Source: Streptomyces sp. NBRC 110028 (GTDB lineage Bacteria; Actinomycetota; Actinomycetes; Streptomycetales; Streptomycetaceae). From it: a stretch of 64,000 nt of DNA. The stretch is from assembly GCF_001417735.1 (NCBI RefSeq), contig NZ_BBUZ01000024.1, positions 616,094 through 680,093 of the forward strand. The letters are read 5' to 3'. The notes beneath the pieces were generated by a model, which was given only the letters and a program-made list of their open reading frames with translations, was not told the DNA's origin and made no database searches. The number at the start of each line of letters is the position of its first letter. The first letter of the stretch is position 1. Positions 56,393-63,354 of this stretch are shown here, in pieces. Both the position numbers and the translations under genes were made by a program.

Positions 56393-56522
56393 GGCTTCTC
56401 CCGCGGGGCATGGAACCGCTCGGTGGCACGTGGGGACTGGTGACGTACCGGAGCACGGTAACCCGCTATGTCCTATTTCGTCGGCACATACACCCCCTGA
56501 TGAGTCGTCGTGTCACAGGCCT

Positions 56523-57284
56523 TCACACCTCGGGACGCAGCATGGGCGGATTGAGCAGCGTGGCGCCCCCGGCCCGGAACAGCTGAGCGGGCCGTCCGCC
56601 CTGACGGGTCGTCGTGCCGCCGGTGGGCACCAGGAATCCCGGGGTCCCGGTGACCTTGCGGTGGAAGTTGCGCGGGTCCAAGGCCACGCCCCACACCGCC
56701 TCGTACACCCGGCGCAGCTCGCCGACCGTGAACTCCTGGGGGCAGAACGCGGTGGCCAGCGAGGAGTACTCGATCTTGGAGCGGGCGCGCTCGACGCCGT
56801 CCGCGAGGATGCGTGCGTGGTCGAACGCGAGCGGGGCGGCCAGGTCGGCGTCCCGGCCGAAGGCACCCTCCTGGTCGAGCAGCGACTCGACCGGAGCCCA
56901 GCGGACGCTGTGGGCGTCGCCCCCGGGCCGGGGCGCCGGGAGGTCGGGCGCCAGCGCCAGATGCGCGACGCTGACCACCCGCATCCTGGGGTCCCGTTTC
57001 GGGTCGCCGTAGGTGGCGAGCTGTTCGAGATGCGCGGCGTTCGGCGGGACCGGGAGCGTCGGGTCATGGGCGAGCAGCCCGGTCTCCTCGGCCAGTTCCC
57101 TGGCCGCGGCGGCCGACAGGTCCTCGTCGGCGCGCACGAATCCGCCGGGCAGTGCCCATCGCCCCTTGAAGGGTGGCTCGCCTCGGCGGACGGCCAACGC
57201 ACACAGCGCGTGCCGCCGCACGGTGAGCACGACCAGATCCACGGTGACGGCGAAAGCCGGGAAGGCCGATGGGTCGTAGGGCAT
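56523..57284 (-). CDS. Nudix hydrolase with C-terminal winged helix (NrtR-like regulator)
   Basis: 253 aa. An intact Nudix box GGFVRADEDLSAAAARELAE (with the following ETGL completing GX5EX7REUXEEXGU) lies near residues 47-70, so the domain may still be catalytic. The C-terminal part (IEYSSLATAFCPQEFTVGEL, VYEAVWGVALDPRNFHRKV) is the winged helix of NrtR-type regulators, which bind ADP-ribose-like ligands and repress NAD or sugar metabolism genes. A 23-bp inverted repeat 10 nt upstream of the ATG is a likely autoregulatory operator. Confidence 0.9.
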   Translation of the reverse strand: MPYDPSAFPAFAVTVDLVVLTVRRHALCALAVRRGEPPFKGRWALPGGFVRADEDLSAAAARELAEETGLLAHDPTLPVPPNAAHLEQLATYGDPKRDPRMRVVSVAHLALAPDLPAPRPGGDAHSVRWAPVESLLDQEGAFGRDADLAAPLAFDHARILADGVERARSKIEYSSLATAFCPQEFTVGELRRVYEAVWGVALDPRNFHRKVTGTPGFLVPTGGTTTRQGGRPAQLFRAGGATLLNPPMLRPEV

Positions 57285-57293
57285 GGGACGATC

Positions 57294-57316
57294 ATAGTCG
57301 TCTGCCTGACGATAAT
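57294..57316 (-). promoter_or_regulatory. operator of the Nudix regulator gene
   Basis: ATAGTCGTC-TGCCT-GACGATAAT: 9-bp arms, seven of nine positions complementary, 5-nt centre. It lies 10-32 nt upstream of the start codon, the usual place for autorepression. Similar boxes are known for NrtR-like regulators; assignment is by position. Confidence 0.7.
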
Positions 57317-57452
57317 CAGGCTCTTGAGCATGATCCGCGATGTTCCCGAAGCCGCCCTCCCAGGCGTTTTCCCGTTCGGCGCTCGCACCTCCTTCCGCAT
57401 GAGGCGATCGCCCTCGCGTCGTTCCTGACGGCCCGTCGGGCGCGGCCCGTGG

Positions 57453-58841
57453 TCAGCGGCGGCTGCGGGTCCCGCGCCCGCCCGTCCTGCGCCGGGTCCG
57501 CGCCCTGCCCTCCGGCCGGCGCCTGGCGCCCGACGCGCCCGGTCCGGTGGGGCCGCCCGGCCCTGCGGCGCGGACCGGCCATCGCCGCCCGGCCCGCTCG
57601 GGATGCCCTCCGCCGTCCGCCGCCGGGGGTTCCGCCCCCGCGGGCCCGGGAGCGGCCTCGGTGGCCGTGCCGTCGAGACGCCGCAGCTCCTCGTGGACCG
57701 CGGCGTGCACCGCGCGGTCCGCACTGTCCCGGCGCAGACACTGCCGCAACAGCTCCGGATCCAGCCCCTCGTTGCACGCCTGATGGAGCAGCTTGGCGAA
57801 GAGGTAGTGCGGATCGACCCGCAGTGCCCGGCCGAGCGCGACCCGGGCCGAGGGCTCGTCACCGGAGGACCAGGCGACCCAGCCGGCGAGGGTGAGCGGC
57901 GCGGCGGCGTGCTCCCCGTACGAGCCGACGCAGCGGCGGGCCAGCGCCCGCCACAGCCGCAGCGCCGACACGGCGTCCGGCTCTTCCATCCACTGGGCGG
58001 CCCTGTCCCGCGCCACCCGGTCCTGCAGCCCGATGATCACCGAGGCGGCTTCCTCGTCGTCCAGCAGGCCGTCGTCGCGGGTATCGGCCGCGCGGGGGTC
58101 GGCGATCGGCGGCGCGCCACGCAGGCGGTCCATCATCCGGCGCGCGAGTCCCAGGGTCTCCTCCCGCACGGCGGCACAGTCCATCCCTCCCAGGATCTTC
58201 GGTACGAGCCGGCTCCCGGCCATGTCCAGCGCCCGCTCCTGCCCCTGGACGCGGGCCCCGGTGAGCGGCGCGAGTCTGGACTCCATCTCGCGCAGCGAAC
58301 CGCGCACATGCACCCCTGCGAAGGTCGCCGCCGCGGCCATCACCGAGGTGCCCGGCATGGCGAGCGGCACGCCTTCCGGCGGACAGCAGCGCCGGTCGGG
58401 GCAGACGTACGACCAGAACCGGCCGTCGGAGATGCACAGCGCCTCGAAGACCGGCACCTCGAAGCCGCCGCAGGCGGTGCGCAGACGCTGCGCGAGGGGC
58501 CGCAGCCGCTCCATCACATCCCGCCCGGACTCGCCCCCGGCCGGTTCCTGGCACAGGAACAGCACGATCCCATCCGGCCGGTCACCACGCCGCTCGCTGC
58601 CCCCGATCAGGCACTCGGCGAGCTGATCGCACACCTCGGGCCACTCCTCGCGGGCGCGGGGGATACCGAGCCTGAGCCTGCCGCCGAACCGGCCACGCGG
58701 GCCGTGCAGCGCGATCATCACGACGCTGTCATCGGGGTGGAAGCCCAGGACATAGGGCAGGGCGTCGGCGAGCTCGGCGGGGCTGCGGAGGGTGACCTGC
58801 TCCTCGCCGGACAGGCCGGCCGTGTCGTTGTCTCGAGTCAT
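57453..58841 (-). CDS. DUF4192 family protein
   Basis: 462 aa from the ATG at 58841. The family core is plain: LRSPAELADALPYVLGFHPDDSVVMIAL, GRFWSYVCPDRRCCPPEG, and a C-terminal helical part resembling TPR units (DEPSARVALGRALRVDPHYLFAKLLHQAC). An unusual Pro/Gly/Arg-rich tail of about 70 residues follows. Function unknown. A 24-bp palindrome lies in its promoter. Confidence 0.88.
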   Translation of the reverse strand: MTRDNDTAGLSGEEQVTLRSPAELADALPYVLGFHPDDSVVMIALHGPRGRFGGRLRLGIPRAREEWPEVCDQLAECLIGGSERRGDRPDGIVLFLCQEPAGGESGRDVMERLRPLAQRLRTACGGFEVPVFEALCISDGRFWSYVCPDRRCCPPEGVPLAMPGTSVMAAAATFAGVHVRGSLREMESRLAPLTGARVQGQERALDMAGSRLVPKILGGMDCAAVREETLGLARRMMDRLRGAPPIADPRAADTRDDGLLDDEEAASVIIGLQDRVARDRAAQWMEEPDAVSALRLWRALARRCVGSYGEHAAAPLTLAGWVAWSSGDEPSARVALGRALRVDPHYLFAKLLHQACNEGLDPELLRQCLRRDSADRAVHAAVHEELRRLDGTATEAAPGPAGAEPPAADGGGHPERAGRRWPVRAAGPGGPTGPGASGARRRPEGRARTRRRTGGRGTRSRR

Positions 58842-58878
58842 GGCCCGACAGTCCCTCAGCCCGGCCGGCTCCGCCAGC

Positions 58879-58902
58879 CCTGTGGATAACGTTATCCACA
58901 GG
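58879..58902. promoter_or_regulatory. 24-bp perfect palindrome made of two DnaA-box sequences
   Basis: CCTGTGGATAACGTTATCCACAGG. Each half contains TTATCCACA, the exact classical DnaA box, joined tail to tail through CG. It lies 38-61 bp upstream of the DUF4192 start and 49 bp upstream of the ORF at 58951, so it could control both directions. Confidence 0.85.
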
Positions 58903-58950
58903 CCACGGGCCCCGTTCGCGCGTTGCCGCGGGACCGGGTTGCATGGGCGC

Positions 58951-58992
58951 ATGAGCGACGAAGATCTGCGCATCTCGGCCGACCGCGCGCCG
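58951..58992 (+). pseudogene. probable truncated N-terminus of a RecQ-family helicase gene
   Basis: The ORF starting at 58951 begins MSDEDLRISADRA. This resembles, from memory, the first 13 residues of the RecQ-type helicases found divergent to DUF4192 in other streptomycetes (xxEDLRxxADAIL). After that the frame turns into low-complexity Pro/Ala/Arg sequence and runs antisense into the next gene. The helicase body is absent, so the gene appears to have been cut by the insertion of the cluster to the right. Confidence 0.5.
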
Positions 58993-59064
58993 GTATCCGC
59001 GCCCGCACCATCAGCTCCGCGCGCGCCGGGGCTTCGGTCATTTTCAAGAGAGCCGTTGGGCCGG

Positions 59065-59910
59065 TTACCCCGTCAGGACCCGTGCGGCGCCGCCGAGTGC
59101 GACGCGCAGGTCCGGTCCCGCCGCGGCGGTGATGGTGGCGGGGCTGCCGAGGGAGTCGCCCATGTCGACGGCGATCCGGTGCACGCCCCGGCCGGCCAGG
59201 TGTGCGACGAGACAGGCCGTGCTGTTGACGTTGGCGAGGTCCTCTGGAACGCCGATCGACGGGGCGAACATCCGGGCCGCGAGCGCGCCCTCGGGCGAAG
59301 GTTCCGAGTGGACGTACGCGCCGAGCAGGCCGAAGCGATCGCAGGCCGCCCTGAGGCGGTCGAAGTCCGGGCGTAGCGCGGCGAGCGCGGCCCGGGTGGG
59401 GACCGGCACCAGAACGCGTTCGCGGCCCACGCCGGCGATCCGGACATCCGGCCCGGCCTCGTCCGGCCCGAGACCGAGGGCCGGGAGAACGAGGGCGCGT
59501 TCCTCCGCGGTGGGTTCGCGCAGATCTACGGGTCCGGGGTCGAAGGAGGCGGTGATCAGCTCGCCGGCACGCTCGGCCCGCCCGGCGAAGACCCGCCCCC
59601 CGGCACGGAGGGTGGCCCGGTAGGGCCCGGCACCACCGTGCCGTGCGGCGAGGAGCGCGAGGGCGGCGACCGTGCCGTGACCGCAGGCGGGCAGTTCCCC
59701 CTCCGCGGTGAAGAAGCGCAGCTCGGTCGTGTCGCCGGTGTGACGTACGTACACGGCGTGCGAGGTGCCCCGTGCGACGGGGATCCGGCGCCGCTCGTCG
59801 TCGCCTGGCGGCGGGCCGTCCGCGTCGTCCTCCAGCACGACGGCCGTGGGGCTGCCGCCCGCGCCGCCCCGCAGGCAGGCGCGGACGACCGTCACGTTCG
59901 GCGTGCTCAT
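59065..59910 (-). CDS. PhzF-fold isomerase/epimerase-like enzyme
   Basis: 281 aa from the ATG at 59910. The PhzF/DapF double-barrel signatures are visible (NVTVVRACLRGGAGGSPTAVVL, PACGHGTVAAL, FAPSIGVPEDLANVNSTACLVAHL). In PhzF the catalytic glutamate is in an SET motif; here the same place reads TSHAVYV, so the classical acid/base is changed. It has cysteines at CGHGT and STACL that could play the DapF-like role. It starts 7 nt after the dioxygenase stop, so they form one operon. The substrate is probably an amino-acid derivative, by inference only. Confidence 0.82.
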   Translation of the reverse strand: MSTPNVTVVRACLRGGAGGSPTAVVLEDDADGPPPGDDERRRIPVARGTSHAVYVRHTGDTTELRFFTAEGELPACGHGTVAALALLAARHGGAGPYRATLRAGGRVFAGRAERAGELITASFDPGPVDLREPTAEERALVLPALGLGPDEAGPDVRIAGVGRERVLVPVPTRAALAALRPDFDRLRAACDRFGLLGAYVHSEPSPEGALAARMFAPSIGVPEDLANVNSTACLVAHLAGRGVHRIAVDMGDSLGSPATITAAAGPDLRVALGGAARVLTG

Positions 59911-59917
59911 GGGGCTG

Positions 59918-60799
59918 TCACTTCGCATCCTCCAGCGTGGCGTATCCGGTGGTCGCCGCGGTCTCGGTCTGGTTGGCACCCTCTTGGAGCTGGAAGAGCG
60001 AGCCGAAGGGGCGCTCCGCGAGCGGGAGGCGCCACGTGCCGGCCTCCACACGTGCCGTGTCCGACACGTTACCGCGCAGCAGCTTCACTCCGGGCTCGTT
60101 GTGGCCGGCGTGCGAGCCGAAGTGGATCGGGTAGGCGTCGGCCGCCCGGTAGGCCGGCAGGAAGGCGCGGCGGTACCGGTCGGAGCGGTTCGGGGAGGAG
60201 TAGTGCAGGAGCAGGCAGTGGATGAAGACCACGCTGCCGGCGGGCGCCTCGATGGGCACGGCGAGCGCTGGGTCGGGGGCGTCGGCACCCGCCACCTTGC
60301 CGCGGAAGTAGCCGTCGACGTAGTGGTCGGCGAGGCCGCGCAGGTGGGAGCCGGGGACGGCCTGGAGGGCGGAGTTCTCGGTGGTGGTGTCGTCGAGGTA
60401 GACGAGGGCCGTCACCAGGTCGGTGTTGGTGTGGGGGTAGTAGGCGAAGTCCTGGTGCCAGTCCACGACACTGCCCACCTGCGGGGCCTTGAGGTGGAGC
60501 TTGCTGTAGTGGAACAGGATGTCGGGGCCGATGAGTGCCTCGACATGGTCGAGCAGCTTGGGGTGGGCGGCGGCCCGCTCGAACGCGGAGTGCTGTTTGG
60601 TGGGCGACCAGATCCGGCGGGCCATGCCGTTGTCGCCCGGCTCCACTTCGGCGACGGAGCCGATGTCGGGAACGTTCAGGATGTCCGTGATGGCGGTGTT
60701 GAGTTCGGCGACTTCACTCGGATCGAAGAGACGCTCGACGACCGCGAAGCCGTTCTCGCGGTACTCCTTGACAAGCGCGTCGGTGTTGGGTGCGGACAT
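59918..60799 (-). CDS. Phytanoyl-CoA-dioxygenase-type Fe(II)/2-oxoglutarate oxygenase
   Basis: 293 aa. Iron ligands are visible as H115-x-D117 (VVDWHQDFAYYP) and a distal His199 (LLLHYSSPNRS), with an arginine about 10 residues later for 2-oxoglutarate. The family includes hydroxylases and halogenases; the Asp is kept, so hydroxylation is more likely than halogenation. The ATG at 60799 has GAGAGGA upstream. A strong terminator lies between this gene and the upstream part of the cluster, so it probably has its own promoter in 60800-60868. Confidence 0.9.
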   Translation of the reverse strand: MSAPNTDALVKEYRENGFAVVERLFDPSEVAELNTAITDILNVPDIGSVAEVEPGDNGMARRIWSPTKQHSAFERAAAHPKLLDHVEALIGPDILFHYSKLHLKAPQVGSVVDWHQDFAYYPHTNTDLVTALVYLDDTTTENSALQAVPGSHLRGLADHYVDGYFRGKVAGADAPDPALAVPIEAPAGSVVFIHCLLLHYSSPNRSDRYRRAFLPAYRAADAYPIHFGSHAGHNEPGVKLLRGNVSDTARVEAGTWRLPLAERPFGSLFQLQEGANQTETAATTGYATLEDAK

Positions 60800-60868
60800 G
60801 CGCGGGGTTCCTCTCTGCTGGGCGGCGGGGATGCCGTGGGATGCGGTGTGACGGGGTGGGGTCCGAAC

Positions 60869-60901
60869 GGGTCCGCCGGGCGACGACTGCCCGGCGGACC
60901 C
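60869..60901 (-). terminator. strong hairpin inside the cluster
   Basis: Perfect 13-bp stem GGGTCCGCCGGGC (60869-60881) with complement 60889-60901, 7-nt loop, immediately after the stop of the truncated AroA-like ORF. It divides the cluster into two transcription units. Confidence 0.85.
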
Positions 60902-60909
60902 GCGATGGC

Positions 60910-61083
60910 TCAGAGGCGCCACCGACCGGCATCGCAGCTGGGCCCCGCGCGGGCCGGGCAAGGCGGCCGGGAGCGTCCCTCGGCCAGGGCGCTCGCCAGG
61001 TTCGCCCGCTGTGCCTCCGGCTTCGAGGCGGGGACGCGGAGCGTCCCCGTGAAGCTCTCGATCGGTTCAGCCCTCAGGCGCAT
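60910..61083 (-). pseudogene. truncated EPSP-synthase (AroA-like) N-terminus, 57 codons
   Basis: ATG at 61083 with GGAGG just upstream. The first 37 residues include GTLRVPASKPEAQRANLASA followed by LAEGRS. This is the beginning of the enolpyruvyl-transferase fold (EPSP synthase consensus GTLRVPGSKS...RALLLAALAEGTS). After RS it turns into Pro/Cys/Arg-rich sequence and stops; no other frame continues the family. The ribosome-binding site and terminator are intact, so it is probably still transcribed and translated. Either a decayed cluster gene or a deliberate short product. Confidence 0.65.
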
Positions 61084-61135
61084 GAGGCCTCCGCGTGCTG
61101 GTCCTGTCGTCGGCGGTGGGCCCGGGGCGTACGGG

Positions 61136-61885
61136 TCACACGGCGGTCTTCTGGTGCTTGGCGACGGTGTCCTCGTAGATCTCCCGGAAGAACATCGCGA
61201 GAATCTCCTGGACGTCGTCGATGTACTTGAACACCTTCTGGAAGTCCTCCTCGCTGAAGATCAGCTGGTGGAGGATGTCCCACATCTCCTGGGAGTGGTC
61301 TTCGGTGCTGTCGACGTGGAGGTGGGCGGCCTGCCCCTTGACGTTCTCCTTGCCGAGCCGCTTCTGAAGGTTGTCGACGATGGCCGGCTGGAGCTTGATC
61401 TGGGTGTACTCGACCAGGTAGTTGGAGACGACCGGGGCGAGGGCCGACTCGTGCTCCAGGGCGTAGTAGAAGTAGCCCTCGAACAGGCGGGTGGAGAGGT
61501 AAGGCTCGGTGGCGAGGATCTCTTCCTCGGTGACGCCGGCGGCCGCGGCGTCGCTGATGTACAGCTTGTCGTGGAGCATCTCGTCCGCCTGGTACTGCGC
61601 GTAGTCGCGGGCGGCCCTGGGCGCGACCTGGGCGATCTTGTAGATGGCCTTGGACTGGCTGACCCGGGAGAGGCGGATCCGCCACACGTGCTCGATGAGG
61701 GTGCGGCGGTAGTACGCCTGGTGGAGCTCGGGCTCGGACAAGTGGGACGCGAAGGGGACGGTGGCCTTCCACTCCGCCATCTTCTTGTCCAGGTAGCGGT
61801 CGAGCTCGGCCTTCTTCAGACGGCTCTGCTCCTCGTTGTAGAACGGCTTCGGGTGGGTGATCCCGGTGTTCTGCACGCGGTTCAT
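61136..61885 (-). CDS. Heme-oxygenase-like diiron oxidase (HDO/TenA-PqqC-like fold)
   Basis: 249 aa, all-helical. Candidate metal ligands: E65, E102 with H105 (ADEMLHDK), E144 (YALEHESAL) and H190/H197 (LHVDSTEDHSQE). In the HDO family the last helix usually reads HxxxDxxH; here the fifth position is Thr194 and acidic residues sit one or two places away, so the metal site is changed or shifted. HDO enzymes break C-C bonds, hydroxylate nitrogen or desaturate amino acids, usually in natural-product pathways. AAGGAG precedes the ATG. Confidence 0.82.
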   Translation of the reverse strand: MNRVQNTGITHPKPFYNEEQSRLKKAELDRYLDKKMAEWKATVPFASHLSEPELHQAYYRRTLIEHVWRIRLSRVSQSKAIYKIAQVAPRAARDYAQYQADEMLHDKLYISDAAAAGVTEEEILATEPYLSTRLFEGYFYYALEHESALAPVVSNYLVEYTQIKLQPAIVDNLQKRLGKENVKGQAAHLHVDSTEDHSQEMWDILHQLIFSEEDFQKVFKYIDDVQEILAMFFREIYEDTVAKHQKTAV

Positions 61886-62005
61886 CGCGTTCTCCTTGAC
61901 GAGAGGTTTCGAGGGGCGTTCACGGAAGGGTCAGAGTGTGGTGCCGCACAGCGGGGCGGTGGCCGGTCGCGAGCGATCCGCCAGGCCGGGGACCGGGTCG
62001 CCGGG

Positions 62006-63322
62006 TCAGCGGTACCGGACATGGAAATGCTCCGTCGCGTGCCGGTCGAGGAAGGCGGTCTCGGCGTCGAGGTCGTCGGCCGCCACGTCCCACAGGGCGT
62101 CCATCAGGCAGATCGCCCGGTCGGACACATCGAGTCGGGTTCCCTCCGCCACGTGGATGCGCAGGATCCGGGGCGGCCGGGTGGGCGGGTCGAAGCCGAT
62201 CGCGTCGACGGTCCGCCCTTTCTCTCCGTACTTGCTGAGGAACACGGTCGCCCGGGTGGGCGCGCCGGTGCGCAGGGCCTCCACTTGGGAGGCGCGGGTG
62301 AGCCGGTCGTGGAAGGCGTCCCGTTCGCCGTCGGGCAGCAGCAGGGACTCGGCCCACAGGTCGAGGAGGGAGTGCCCGGTGACGGCCTGGATGCTGGAGT
62401 CGATGAGGCTGCCGCCCACCCGGGGGTTGATCTCGATGATCTCCCAGCGCTTCTTCGACTCCCAGTACTTGACCTCGATGTGGAAGGCGCCGGCGGTCAG
62501 CCCGTGCTCCGCCAGCGCGGCCAGGCAGCGGGTGACGTAGTCGGATCCCTCCAGGACGAGTTCACGGTCGAGGGTGGCGGGCGGGCTGACCGACATTCCC
62601 TCCAGGGTGGTCCGCTCCAGGCGTTCCACGCGGGCCTTCTCGTGGACGCACAGGTGGTGGACCCGCCCGTCGAGGACGAGAGTCTCGAAGCTGAACTCCG
62701 GGCCCTCGACGTACTCCTCGACGAGGAAGTCGAACCGGTCCATGAAGATCGCCTTCATGCGCCGGTCGGCGCGCATCTGTTCCTGGATCGCGGGCAGGTC
62801 GGCCAGGTCGTCGACGTCCTCCAGGATGAAGGTCGCGAAGGACGAGGCACCGCGCACCGGCTTGACGAACCAGCGTGCGGAGGGATCGAGTCCGGGGGTC
62901 GCGCCGGGGGCGAGACGGTGGACCCGGACCTCGCTCAGTCCCTCGGCGAAGAGGTACCGGCGCAGTTCGTACTTGTCGAGGCAGAGGCGCAGCGCGGGCT
63001 CGGCGGAATCACGCGCGCCGAGTCGCTCGTTGAGCTCGGCCATCAGGAGCCGGTAGCCCTCGAAGGTGGCGATGGCGGCCTCGACCCGGTAGCCCCGGTC
63101 GGCGAGTTCGCGAACGGCCTTCTCGACGTCGCTGGAGCGCAGTTCGGGTTCCTCGGTGACCACGCAGTCCGCCACATGGCGGCGGCTCGCGTCCAGGACC
63201 TCCGGCTTCTCCGGCCGGGAGCTGAGGGCGACCAGGGGCAGGCCGAGCGCGGCGGTGGCCGCGGCGACCTCCTCGGTGTACGACTTGCCCTGGTGCATGA
63301 GGAGCAGGACCGCTCTCTTCAT
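62006..63322 (-). CDS. ATP-grasp ligase
   Basis: 438 aa from the ATG at 63322 (AAGGAGG at 8 nt). The N-terminal Rossmann-like part (KRAVLLLMHQGKSYTEEVAAA) is followed by an ATP-grasp domain: RWFVKPVRGASSFATFIL, FLVEEYVEGPEFSFETLVLD, and the Mg2+ motif WEIIEINPRVGGSLID. It belongs to the carbamoyl-phosphate-synthase-like group that makes amide or peptide bonds through an acyl phosphate. Substrates unknown. It is the amide-forming step one would expect in a small peptide-like natural product. Confidence 0.9.
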   Translation of the reverse strand: MKRAVLLLMHQGKSYTEEVAAATAALGLPLVALSSRPEKPEVLDASRRHVADCVVTEEPELRSSDVEKAVRELADRGYRVEAAIATFEGYRLLMAELNERLGARDSAEPALRLCLDKYELRRYLFAEGLSEVRVHRLAPGATPGLDPSARWFVKPVRGASSFATFILEDVDDLADLPAIQEQMRADRRMKAIFMDRFDFLVEEYVEGPEFSFETLVLDGRVHHLCVHEKARVERLERTTLEGMSVSPPATLDRELVLEGSDYVTRCLAALAEHGLTAGAFHIEVKYWESKKRWEIIEINPRVGGSLIDSSIQAVTGHSLLDLWAESLLLPDGERDAFHDRLTRASQVEALRTGAPTRATVFLSKYGEKGRTVDAIGFDPPTRPPRILRIHVAEGTRLDVSDRAICLMDALWDVAADDLDAETAFLDRHATEHFHVRYR

Positions 63323-63354
63323 CTGTCCACCTCCTTGGGGTTCCGGGTCCACGC

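Noticed and set aside
58951..59376. complete 141-codon gene starting at 58951
   Set aside because: After codon 13 it is Pro/Ala/Arg/Gly-rich and runs antisense through the PhzF-like gene; only the first codons look like a real gene beginning.
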